Assembly (NCBI GenBank): GCA_964555355.1 | Contig: CAZKRY010000008.1 | Span: 124,001 to 188,000 of the forward strand | DNA length: 64,000 nucleotides | Direction: 5' to 3' | DNA from: CAIKBL01 sp964555355 | Lineage (GTDB): Bacteria > Pseudomonadota > Gammaproteobacteria > Ga0077536 | In this document: positions 33,986-42,406 of the stretch, piece after piece | How the letters are laid out: each line of letters opens with the position of its first letter | Position numbering within the stretch: the first letter of the stretch is position 1 | Program-made: the position numbers and the translations under genes | Notes under the pieces: generated by a model | What the model saw: only the letters and a program-made list of their open reading frames with translations | Told to the model about the DNA's origin: nothing | The model's database searches: none

Positions 33986-36616
33986 TCAAGCGCTAGCACT
34001 CGCATTTGCCATGCGCCCGAAAGCGGGGTCGTCAACCAACTGTAACCTGCGGCGTAACGGCGATCCTTTGCCGAGCATGGCGCCGGCATCGGCGGCACTC
34101 ACCGGGCGACTCCAGAGGTATCCTTGGACTTCGTCGCAGCCAAGCGCGCGTAAGGCTTCCCATTGCGGGTCTGTTTCCACGCCCTCCGCAACAACTTTCA
34201 TCGATAAAGAATGCGCGAGCTCGATCACCGCCGAGACGATTGAAAAATCAGTCGAATTACCTAAGTCGGCTAAAAACGCGCGATCGATTTTAAGTCGATG
34301 GACCGGCAGATTGCGCAAATAACTCAGCGACGAGTACCCGGTTCCGAAATCGTCGAGTGCCGCTTTGAAGCCGAGCCCCGCCAAGGTATTTAACATCGTC
34401 GCGACCTTATCGAGGTTCCCGATGACGACCGATTCCGTTATCTCAAGTTCAATATGCGAGGGCGCGACACCCGCCGCATCGACCAACGCTTTGAGCGTAT
34501 GTGGAAATTGTTCATCGCGGAGTTGAACCGGTGACACGTTCACCGCAATCTCCAGAGAGTCGATTCCATCGGCACGCCAAATTTTGAATTGTCGACAGAC
34601 TTCTTCCACCACCCACAACCCAATTTGGTCAATTAAGCCAATTTTTTCGGCGAGCGGAATGAACTTATCCGGGAACACCAATCCTTGTTGCGGATGATTC
34701 CAACGAATCAGTGCTTCCATGCCGGAGATTGCGCAGGTTCGCGCATCGATTCTAGGCTGGTAATGCAGCACAAATTCACGGCGTTCAACCGCGCGTCTAA
34801 GTTCGCTTTCGATTTGGATGCTCTCAAGCGCGCGCGCGTTTAGTTCTCTGGAATAGAAATGACAGGGGTAAGCGCTGCCACGTTGACGAGAATGGCGCAA
34901 CGCGGCGTTCGCGTGCGTGACGAGTGTGGCCGCCGACTGACCATCATTGGGCGATACGGCGATGCCGAGGCTAGGCGCGGCAAACACTTCTATGTCCCCA
35001 ATGAGAAATGGATCGCGCATCGTCTCGATTATCCGCTCGGCAATGGATCGGATATCGTCGTCATCCTTAAGATCGGTGAGCACTAGCACGAATTCGTCGT
35101 GCCTTAGGCGCACCAGTACAATGCCCGGTTCCTGGTGTTGCAGCAGTGAAACGGTATCGATGGCACGCAGATTCTCGCGCAATCGTTCGTTGATTGCCTG
35201 CAGTAAAGTTTGCCCGCAATCGTTACCGAATGCCGCGTTGACGGTCTCAAAGTTCTCGATCAGTATCGCGACCACTGCGACCCGGTGCGAATGCCGTTCC
35301 GCCCGCAATAACGCCTGTGTTACGCGCTCTTGCAGCAATGACCAAACGGTGGGGGGACTCGCGAGTCCGTTCGACAGGCTACCGGTTCGCGATCGTTCGC
35401 TATCGTCAAGTGCTTTTTCTAATTGCTCGATTCTTTCCAGAAGCGCCTGTTCGCGGACGACCTGATAGCGTGGCCACGAGCCCGACGACAGATGCGCGGT
35501 AGTCGATGAAGACGTCGCTTGTGGGACTGACGCGGTCATGTGTTGGCCCGCGTATTCGACGGCCTCGCGCCAACTCACCACACGATTACGGCCGCTTTCC
35601 TTAGCCACGTAAAGCGCACGATCCGCTTGATTGCACAGTTCTTGCGGGGTAGCCGCCCCGTCGGCGGTGCTCGAGATGCCAAGGCTCGCCGTAATTTGGA
35701 TGGGTGTCATGAACTTGCCGCTCGGGCCGCGTTGAATCGCGTTACGAATTCGTTCGCCGAGCAGTAACGCGTCACCGAGTTCAGTGTCGGGTAGCAAAAC
35801 GCAGAACTCTTCGCCGCCATAGCGACCGACTAAGTCGGTGGCGCGCGCGGTTTCACTGAGAACCCCAGCGACCAGTTTGATAACCCGGTCGCCGGTGCCG
35901 TGACCATACCGATCATTGATCGATTTGAACTTATCGATGTCGACCATAACGCAGCTCAGATGTCGGCCGCGGTCATGCACTTCGGCATACAGATTGTCAA
36001 AAGCGTCAAACAAGGCGCGGCGATTGAGAATGTTGGTCAGCGCATCGCGGGTCGCAAGTACCTGCAGTTCTTGATTTTGCCGCGTGAGGTCGCGCTGCAT
36101 GGCTTGCATAGTTTGCAAGGTATGGCGGATGTGTTCGTCGGCGCCGCCGTCTTCCAACCTGCCAGTGAAGGTAACGACTACACTGTTTGTACGGCGGGAG
36201 TGCGAGTGCAGGCGTGTAGCATGGACGGAGAATAGTTGGACATTGTCTGGCGATATTTCGAGCGAAACCTGACCGCACGCGGAAGCTTCCGAACCTGCGA
36301 GTACCGCAAACCACGGCATCTCGCCACGCGCTCGCGCATCGAGCGTCTGCCATCCCAATTCACTGAGTTTGGTTCCGAGAAGTGATTTCCCGCGCGCCGC
36401 AAAGAGGCGTGCGAAGGTTGCGTTTTGTTCAAGGATGCGATCTTGAGAATCAAGTACCACCAAACCATCGGGGAGCAAATCTAGCGTGTGCTGGAGATGC
36501 GTGGCGAGGTCGCCGGACTGCGCGACGCGCTCAAGAAGGCGTTGTTGACGGCGCGTGAACAGTATTTGCCCGCACGCCAAGACCAGGCAACAGAGCACGA
36601 TGAGCGTGTTCGCCAT
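33986..36616 (-). CDS. GGDEF-GGDEF(degenerate)-EAL c-di-GMP protein with PAS-like region
   Basis: An 876-residue signalling protein. After a membrane helix (residues 2-20) comes a PAS-like segment, then an active GGDEF: GRYGGEEF with an RxxD inhibitory site (RATD) five residues before. A second, degenerate GGDEF (RLRHDEF) follows. The C-terminal EAL domain is complete: EALIRW, NVSPVQLRD, ITES, DDFGTGYSSL, KIDRAF, AEGVET. So it may both make and break c-di-GMP. The start is uncertain; the open frame reaches 36826, and a hydrophobic stretch PPLLLFSLW lies just upstream of the chosen ATG, so a longer form with two helices is possible. Confidence 0.9.
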   Translation of the reverse strand: MANTLIVLCCLVLACGQILFTRRQQRLLERVAQSGDLATHLQHTLDLLPDGLVVLDSQDRILEQNATFARLFAARGKSLLGTKLSELGWQTLDARARGEMPWFAVLAGSEASACGQVSLEISPDNVQLFSVHATRLHSHSRRTNSVVVTFTGRLEDGGADEHIRHTLQTMQAMQRDLTRQNQELQVLATRDALTNILNRRALFDAFDNLYAEVHDRGRHLSCVMVDIDKFKSINDRYGHGTGDRVIKLVAGVLSETARATDLVGRYGGEEFCVLLPDTELGDALLLGERIRNAIQRGPSGKFMTPIQITASLGISSTADGAATPQELCNQADRALYVAKESGRNRVVSWREAVEYAGQHMTASVPQATSSSTTAHLSSGSWPRYQVVREQALLERIEQLEKALDDSERSRTGSLSNGLASPPTVWSLLQERVTQALLRAERHSHRVAVVAILIENFETVNAAFGNDCGQTLLQAINERLRENLRAIDTVSLLQHQEPGIVLVRLRHDEFVLVLTDLKDDDDIRSIAERIIETMRDPFLIGDIEVFAAPSLGIAVSPNDGQSAATLVTHANAALRHSRQRGSAYPCHFYSRELNARALESIQIESELRRAVERREFVLHYQPRIDARTCAISGMEALIRWNHPQQGLVFPDKFIPLAEKIGLIDQIGLWVVEEVCRQFKIWRADGIDSLEIAVNVSPVQLRDEQFPHTLKALVDAAGVAPSHIELEITESVVIGNLDKVATMLNTLAGLGFKAALDDFGTGYSSLSYLRNLPVHRLKIDRAFLADLGNSTDFSIVSAVIELAHSLSMKVVAEGVETDPQWEALRALGCDEVQGYLWSRPVSAADAGAMLGKGSPLRRRLQLVDDPAFGRMANASASA

Positions 36617-36921
36617 GTTATGCCGTGGGATCCACAGGGAAAAAAGGAGAAGCGGCGGTCCGATCGAGACCGCACCCGGACGGGCGCCCGAGGGAAAGCT
36701 GCAAGAACACTGGCAAAAGCGAAAGTGGTGCCACCGCGGCGCGATACTCGGGTCAACTTCAGAGGAGTATCGGCCAAATGGAAAAGTTCTTTCTCTAAAA
36801 TGTGTTGGGAGCTTGGACCTGATCACGAAATCCCTAGCGATCTGGGACTTAGTCGTCGTTTCTAATCCCTACTCGCGGCATGCCAGGCACGTGCCGCGAG
36901 GGGGTGCGCAAAGGCGGCGCG
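36617..36921. other. Intergenic region, mostly featureless, one strong hairpin
   Basis: No gene was identified in this 305-base gap, although the N-terminus of the c-di-GMP protein may extend into it up to 36826. A perfect 9-base stem, CTCGCGGCA / TGCCGCGAG with an 11-base loop, spans 36872-36900, 22 bases beyond the stop of the MetE-like gene on the minus strand. It may be its terminator, though no T-run follows. Confidence 0.6.
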
Positions 36922-37953
36922 CTAGCGAAACTCCGCGCGGACGAGTCGGGCCGCTTCCGTCAGGGAGCACAACTTGCCGAAAGCGGCCTCGCGAGTTAGG
37001 TACTTCATGCCGCAGTCGGGGGCTGGGACTAGCCGGTCCGGGGTTACAAAGGGCAGCGCGCGCCGGATGCGACCGGCGAGCACCGCGGGGCTTTCGACCT
37101 CATTGGTCGAAAGATCGATGACGCCAAGGACGATGGTTTTACTCGAGAGTTCGCGTAGCACGCCTAAGTCGAGCGCCGGCTGTGCCGCCTCGATGGAGAT
37201 TTGGGTGACCGAGCAATCCGCCAACTGGGACAAAAAGGCATAGGCCTTAGGTTTATCGCGCGACACCACGAAGCCGTAGCCAAAACACAAATGCACCCCG
37301 GTGGTGACGGTCAGCCCAGCGAGTGCCCGGTTGATCGCCGGGATCCCAACCCGCAGCGCGCCTTCGGGATCATTACGCAGCCAGGGTTCGTCAAGCTGAA
37401 TGACATCAGCGCCCGCCGCGGCCAGCGCATGCGCTTCCGCGTTGACGGCCTCGGCGTAGGCCATGGCGAGCGAATCTTCATCCGGGTAGTACATGTTGTA
37501 AGCCTGCTTACATAGCGTGAATGGCCCAGGCAAAGTCACTTTGACCGGGCCACGGGCGTGACGCTTCAAAAATTTGAGATCCTCTACTTCAACCGCGCGC
37601 GTGCGTTTGATCGGGCCCACAACGCGAGGCACCGGGATCTCAAATCCTTGAACCACTCGGATGTACGGGTCGTCGGTCGCGACCCCGTCCAGTGCATTGC
37701 CAAACAAATTCGAATAACTCTCGCGCCGAATTTCCCCATCGGTAATGACGTCGATCCCCGCGAGTTCCTGGTCGCGGATCGCAAGCAGGGTGGCGGCGTC
37801 TTGGGCTTCACGCAAATTCTCGGCGGACACTCGCCAAATATCATGGGCCGGTACACGCGGCACCAGTTTCGCGCGTAAGCGCTCGTGGTCAACAAGCCAA
37901 GCGGGTTGCGGGTAGCTCCCGATCACGGTGGTTTGAAGTGGGCTGGAAGGCAT
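36922..37953 (-). CDS. MetE-like cobalamin-independent methyltransferase (C-terminal type)
   Basis: A 343-residue protein corresponding to the C-terminal catalytic half of MetE only. Zinc ligands are visible: His and Cys in VHLCFGYG, Glu in ISIEAAQP and Cys in APDCGMKYL. The N-terminus TTVIGSYPQPAWL is typical of stand-alone MetE-like proteins (epoxyalkane:CoM transferase-like and MMPA-type relatives share this fold). The acceptor is thus uncertain: homocysteine, coenzyme M-like thiol or other thiol. Start at 37953 favours the family N-terminus; 37968 and 38037 are alternatives. Divergent from pbpG-like gene. Confidence 0.85.
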   Translation of the reverse strand: MPSSPLQTTVIGSYPQPAWLVDHERLRAKLVPRVPAHDIWRVSAENLREAQDAATLLAIRDQELAGIDVITDGEIRRESYSNLFGNALDGVATDDPYIRVVQGFEIPVPRVVGPIKRTRAVEVEDLKFLKRHARGPVKVTLPGPFTLCKQAYNMYYPDEDSLAMAYAEAVNAEAHALAAAGADVIQLDEPWLRNDPEGALRVGIPAINRALAGLTVTTGVHLCFGYGFVVSRDKPKAYAFLSQLADCSVTQISIEAAQPALDLGVLRELSSKTIVLGVIDLSTNEVESPAVLAGRIRRALPFVTPDRLVPAPDCGMKYLTREAAFGKLCSLTEAARLVRAEFR

Positions 37954-38091
37954 GGCTCGGACTCGCATTAAGAGTGAGCGCGCAGTGTACGGGACGCCGC
38001 GCGTTTGAGCAGCCGCGGTTCTCCCGGGAATAACCATCGCGCGGGCTGGGCGAGGTTGCGTATACTTGCGCCCGCTATCGGAGGGGGAATT

Positions 38092-39003
38092 TTGCTTAGA
38101 CTTTTTTTCGCCCTTGCACTTATCAGTGCAAGCGGGTTTTTGTTTGGGACCGCCACTGCAGCGCCCCCGTTTGAACCCTTGGTGCGCGCACCGGGCGTTT
38201 CCAAACCCGCGCCGCGCGCGGACGCCGGCGCGGTCGATGCCGCGCGCTTAAAACTCCGTTCATCGTCGTTGCTCGTTATCGACCAGACCAAGGCGCGCGT
38301 AGTGGTGGCGCGCGAGCCGCGCGCGGTTAAGCCGATTGCCTCAATCACCAAACTCATGACCGCGATGGTCACGCTCGATGCCAAGCTCCCGCTCAATCAG
38401 CCGCTTACAATCGGTAACGACGACGTCGATCGACTGAAGGGCACGCACTCGCGGCTCGCCGTCGGGACCAAATTAAGCCGGCGCGAGTTGCTGCACCTCG
38501 CGCTGATGGCGTCCGAAAATCGCGCGGCGTCCGCGCTCTCCCGCCACTATCCCGGCGGGCGCAATGCATTTATCGCGGCAATGAATCGCAAGGCAAAAGC
38601 CCTCGGCATGTCGAGCACCCGCTTTGAAGATCCCACGGGTTTGACTAGCCATAATGTGTCAACGGCGCAGGATCTTGCGCGGATGGTGAGCGCGGCCCTG
38701 CGTTATGCATTGATTCGAGAATTCACGACCGCGGCGTCGCATACCGTCGCGATCGGCAAGCGCCCCTCAGCCCTTCAATTTCGTAATTCCAATCGGCTGG
38801 TGCAAAGCGGTAATCGCGAATGGCGCATCGGGATCTCCAAAACCGGCTACACGGCGGAAGCCGGCCGCTGCCTCGTGATGCAAGCCCGCATCGGCTCGCG
38901 GCCGATCATCATGGTGCTACTCAATTCATGGGGGAAGTTAACCCCGGTGGGAGATGCCAATCGCATTCGCCGGTATCTGGAAGCCCATCCCTTACCGGGC
39001 TGA
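38092..39003 (+). CDS. pbpG: D-alanyl-D-alanine endopeptidase (PBP7 type)
   Basis: A 303-residue low-molecular-weight penicillin-binding protein. The catalytic motifs are SITK (SxxK), SEN (SxN) and KTG, in the right order. Signal peptide MLRLFFALALISASGFLFGTATAA if translation starts at the TTG at 38092, which has an outstanding GGAGGGGG ribosome site; longer in-frame starts would spoil the signal peptide. Lacks the C-terminal anchor helix of DacA, fitting soluble PBP7. Cleaves D-Ala-mDAP crosslinks in peptidoglycan. The next gene starts 47 bases later. Confidence 0.9.
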   Translation: MLRLFFALALISASGFLFGTATAAPPFEPLVRAPGVSKPAPRADAGAVDAARLKLRSSSLLVIDQTKARVVVAREPRAVKPIASITKLMTAMVTLDAKLPLNQPLTIGNDDVDRLKGTHSRLAVGTKLSRRELLHLALMASENRAASALSRHYPGGRNAFIAAMNRKAKALGMSSTRFEDPTGLTSHNVSTAQDLARMVSAALRYALIREFTTAASHTVAIGKRPSALQFRNSNRLVQSGNREWRIGISKTGYTAEAGRCLVMQARIGSRPIIMVLLNSWGKLTPVGDANRIRRYLEAHPLPG

Positions 39004-39050
39004 TCTCGCGTACAGTCGAATCACCGTTAGTGCAGGCGAAGGAGTATGCA

Positions 39051-40046
39051 ATGGGATTGTTGATCGAGGGACGCTGGGATTCGGATGCCAAGATGATCCC
39101 AATCGAGGCCGGTCGTTTTGTGCGCGAGCCGAGTAAATTTCGTGCGCACATCACGGCCGACGGTAGTTCGGGTTTCAAGGCGGAGGCCGGACGTTATCAC
39201 TTGTATGTGGCCTATCACTGCCCATGGGCCTGGCGCACGATGTTGTATCGCGCGCTGAAGCAACTCGAATCCGTCATCTCGATGACGATCGCCATTCCGA
39301 ACGATCGCCGCGAGGGTTGGATATTCGGCGCCTATCCCGGTGGCTGTATGCCGGATTCGGTCAATGGCTTTACGCATTTGCATCAGGCTTATACCGCCGC
39401 GCGCGCGGATTACACCGGTACCGTATCGGTGCCGGTACTCTGGGACAAGGAACGACGCACTATTGTCAACAATGAGTCTTCCGAAATCATTCGCATGTTG
39501 AATTCGGAATTCAATGCGTTCACCTCCGAACACGCCGATTATTATCCGCGTGAATTGCGAGGGCATATCGACGCCGTTAACGAACGTGTCTATCGCGGCG
39601 TCAATAACGGCGTTTATCGAGTCGGACTCGCCAAATCGCAAGACGCTTACGACGAAGCGTGCGCCGAATTATTCGCGACGTTGGATTGGCTTGATGAGCG
39701 CTTAGGGGATTCGCGCTATTTGGTGGGTGAGGTGCTTACCGAAGCGGATTGGCGCCTATTGCCCAGTCTGCTTCGATTTGATCTCGTGTATCACGGCCTT
39801 TTCAAGTGCAACCGGCAAGCCATCGCAAGCTATCCAAATTTGTCGAATTATCTGCGCGATCTTTATCAGCAGCCGCGCGTCGCCGAGACAGTCAACTTCG
39901 CACATTTTATCCGTGGTTATTATTCGATTCCGGATTTGAATCCCAACGGGATTATTCCGGCAGTGCCTAGACACTACACGCAATGGTTATCCCAACCGCA
40001 TGACCGCGGGCGGTTGGACACTGCGCAAGCGCGGCGCTTGGCCTAG
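39051..40046 (+). CDS. Glutathionyl-hydroquinone reductase (Xi-class GST)
   Basis: A 331-residue GST of the Xi class. Catalytic Cys57 is in HCPWAWRT, the defining CPWA motif, and IVNNESSEIIRML is the glutathione-binding block. C-terminal helical domain with YPNLSNYLRDLYQ and GYY motif fit. These enzymes reduce glutathionyl-(chloro)hydroquinones to hydroquinones, releasing glutathione disulfide. Start at 39051 with AAGGAG ribosome site. Its stop codon overlaps the following Kir-like gene by one base (TAGTG), so the two are cotranscribed, an unusual pairing. Confidence 0.93.
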   Translation: MGLLIEGRWDSDAKMIPIEAGRFVREPSKFRAHITADGSSGFKAEAGRYHLYVAYHCPWAWRTMLYRALKQLESVISMTIAIPNDRREGWIFGAYPGGCMPDSVNGFTHLHQAYTAARADYTGTVSVPVLWDKERRTIVNNESSEIIRMLNSEFNAFTSEHADYYPRELRGHIDAVNERVYRGVNNGVYRVGLAKSQDAYDEACAELFATLDWLDERLGDSRYLVGEVLTEADWRLLPSLLRFDLVYHGLFKCNRQAIASYPNLSNYLRDLYQQPRVAETVNFAHFIRGYYSIPDLNPNGIIPAVPRHYTQWLSQPHDRGRLDTAQARRLA

Positions 40047-40945
40047 TGTTCAAGACACGCGGTACGCGCGAATGGGAATTGCAGATCGCCGATCGTCAGA
40101 TCGTCGGCACGGGCCTCAAGCGCGAGTTTTGGCGCGACGTCTTTCATTACTGTATGACCATTTCATGGCCGCGCCTAATCGGTTGCTACTTGTTCTATCT
40201 ACTCGTTGTTAACACCATTTTTTGCCTGCTGTACTGGGCAGTCGACGGCGCAATCACCGGCGCCCGAACGCCCACTTTTTTCGATCTGTTCTTTTTTAGT
40301 TTTCATGTGTTCGGCACCGCGAGTTTCGGCGCCTTCATCGCGGGCAGTTATTACGGCGAGACCATCGTTACTATTGAGATCATCATCGGGATCGCAAGCT
40401 ATGCGGTCATGACAGGGCTCGCCTTCGCGCGCTTTACGCGTCCGCAGGCACAGATTTTGTTCACTCGGCATCCGATTATCGCGCTGTATGAAGGCCGATT
40501 AACGTTGATGATCCGGGTCGCCAATACCCGACACAATTTTATGTCCGACGCGTTTGCGAAGATGTGGCTGATCGCCTCCGATCGCGCGCCCGACGGCAGC
40601 ACCACGCTAACCCGACGTTTTCATCGGCTGAAATTGGAGCGCGAGGACAACCCTGTATTTGCGCTAAGTTGGACGCTCTACCATGTGATCGACGAGCAAA
40701 GCCCGCTCGCCGGTGAAGATGCCGAGGGGCTTGCCGAACGCGACTCGCAAATCGCGATGATTGTCACCGGGCACGATGAAGACTATTCACAGGACGTGCG
40801 TAGCCGCTTTCTGTACGTCAGCCGAGACATCCGCTGGCATCATGCTTACGTCGACATTTTTACGCGCACGGATTCCGGCGTAGTTAAAGTCGATTACAGC
40901 CGCTTTCACGACACCGAATCGTTGGGCAAAACGTCAGTCGTGTAG
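40046..40945 (+). CDS. Inward-rectifier (Kir/KirBac-type) channel with atypical selectivity filter
   Basis: A 299-residue Kir-type channel. Two membrane helices flank a pore helix; after the second helix the Kir signature ARFTRPQAQILFTRHPII and the cytoplasmic immunoglobulin-like domain (MIRVANTRHNFMSDAFAKMWL...) follow. The filter, normally TxGYG, reads TASFG at residues 91-95: Gly is replaced by Ser and Tyr by Phe. This would alter or abolish K+ selectivity. The start is GTG at 40046, overlapping the GST stop. The unusual filter is seen in the DNA (ACC GCG AGT TTC GGC) and does not look like a single-base error. Confidence 0.88.
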   Translation: MFKTRGTREWELQIADRQIVGTGLKREFWRDVFHYCMTISWPRLIGCYLFYLLVVNTIFCLLYWAVDGAITGARTPTFFDLFFFSFHVFGTASFGAFIAGSYYGETIVTIEIIIGIASYAVMTGLAFARFTRPQAQILFTRHPIIALYEGRLTLMIRVANTRHNFMSDAFAKMWLIASDRAPDGSTTLTRRFHRLKLEREDNPVFALSWTLYHVIDEQSPLAGEDAEGLAERDSQIAMIVTGHDEDYSQDVRSRFLYVSRDIRWHHAYVDIFTRTDSGVVKVDYSRFHDTESLGKTSVV

Positions 40946-41040
40946 ACCCGCCGATACACGTGATGAAACGCCACCTTCGCGCGGCAAGCTAGGGGATATC
41001 GCAGCACTCGGGTCGGGCGGGAGCAGCAGCGTCCGGAAAA

Positions 41041-41080
41041 CCCTCTCCCGCGTGCGGGAGAGGGCAGAGTGAGGGGCTTA
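41041..41080. repeat. CCCTCTCCCGC palindromic element
   Basis: CCCTCTCCCGC-GT-GCGGGAGAGGG (11-base arms) followed by CAGAGTGAGGGG. It lies between the convergent Kir and selenoprotein genes and ends at the latter's stop, so it may form the 3' end of either transcript. Confidence 0.8.
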
Positions 41081-42259
41081 CGACGCCCGACTAAAGTCCG
41101 CCGGTGGGTAATACGACACGTTGGCCGGCAAGGCATCGACCGCCGCCCAGAAATCCGGACCTGCGTTTAATTGCCCAAGGCTTTCCGGGTCCAACATGTT
41201 GGACTGACGGCGATAGTTCCAACTATCCGGGTGCAGCCGCACCGCTTCCTTGAAATGGAACTTCGCGCGATCCAGTTGGCCTTTACCGTACAGGTGACGG
41301 CCTAAGCGGACATGATTGGCGGCGCGCACTTCAGCCTCCGTCGGTCCACGCATGCGTTGTCTGACCTCCGCGGCCGACAACACAAAACGGCTGGCAGCAC
41401 CATTCTTTGCCCAATCGCGTAACGCGTTGACATACTCGTTGCGGATCGCAATTCCGCGTGCCGCCGCGTCATCCGGAATTTCGAAGGTTTCGCGGTTCAT
41501 CGATCTCACCATATCGGCACTGCCGGCGGATTCAGCCGGACGCACGATACGGCCTTGCTCGTCGATCCACACCCCCTGCGGCACATTCACCATGCTGTAG
41601 AGTTCGGCGACTACATGCCCTTCGTCGATGAGACAAGGATACGTCGGCGGCGCTTGTTTAGCCCATAGCTCATCCGACCAACCCATCAACCGCGCGAGCA
41701 TGGGGGGGCGCTCTTTAATATCGGTTGCGCGAATGGCGTTTTGCACAGCCACCTTGCCGCCGGTGTCGAATGCCACCGCGATGAATTCGACTCCCTGTCC
41801 TTTGAGTTCTGCATATACTGCCTGCCACACGGACAGGTCAAAGCTACAGCCTCAGTAAGAACCCCAAGAAGAGAGGAATACTTTTTTACCGCGGTAATCG
41901 GATAGCGAATGCAGCTTGCCGTCGATATCCGGCAAGGTGAAGTCGGGCGCTTGTAAGGAGAAAAGCGCATCGCGCCGGGTATTCACGCTCGCGCCGAACG
42001 CCCACACATCGCTTGCCGCTTCGCGAGTCACGGGTTGCCCTTGTTGTTCGGCAAAGGCGCTCAAGTCGATCATGTCGCCATCAACCCACGCGGGATTGGC
42101 ACGCACACAGGCATCGCCCTTGCACAGTCCTTCGATTTCAAGTTTCCAGCCGGTGGCCTTACGCAAATCGTCGTTGCTGAGCCACAGGTGCTCGCCTTTG
42201 ACTTTGGCATTTGCGACTTCGGTCACCCGCTCGTCAAAGAGTACAGTCGTCATGGCCAT
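41078..42259 (-). CDS. Redoxin with putative selenocysteine (in-frame TGA at 41852-41854)
   Basis: Read through one in-frame TGA, this gene encodes 393 residues: an N-terminal domain (LSNDDLRKATGW, KLEIEGLCKGDACV), an AhpC/TlpA-type redoxin (QAPDFTLPDIDGKLHSLSDYRGK KVFLSSWGSY-U136-GCSFDLSVW), and a C-terminal TPR-like tail (about 310-370). The TGA falls at the N-terminal redox Cys of the thioredoxin fold (WASWCGPC-like alignment), next to a Cys (U-G-C). Reading frame and family similarity continue on both sides without shift, so a stray stop or frameshift is less likely than Sec. A 6-bp hairpin lies 14-31 bases after the TGA. Start 42259 has AAGGAG. Without Sec it would be annotated as two broken fragments, 41855-42259 and 41078-41830. 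Sec insertion needs SelB/SelC, not seen here. Confidence 0.75.
41821..41837 (-). promoter_or_regulatory. SECIS-like hairpin downstream of in-frame TGA
   Basis: On the minus strand, 14 bases after the TGA begins CCTGTC-CGTGT-GGCAGG: a 6-base-pair stem (one U-G pair) with a 5-base apical loop that has G at position 2. The distance from TGA to the loop is 20 bases. Bacterial SECIS elements have a short stem 16-37 bases from the UGA and a G in the first loop positions, so this fits. Energy was not computed. Confidence 0.55.
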
Positions 42260-42406
42260 GACGCGGCTCCTTATAGAGTGGTTGTTGCAGATTCGGTGCG
42301 GCTCGCGCACTCAGAACGCATAGTATGCCAGCCGCGTGCCCCGATGAAGGGGCCGCGTGGTACGCTGGCCGGCACTTAATATTCGTAACCCCGGAGGACC
42401 CGTGCG

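Noticed and set aside
36617..37121. Plus-strand frame 36555-37121 as a gene
   Set aside because: It is antisense to the c-di-GMP protein and the MetE-like gene, with Arg-rich translation typical of shadow frames.
41830..41876. Frameshift or pseudogene as explanation for the split redoxin
   Set aside because: Both halves are in the same frame with no insertion or deletion, the rest of the gene is intact, and the stop is exactly at a catalytic Cys position; Sec is the better explanation, though not proven.
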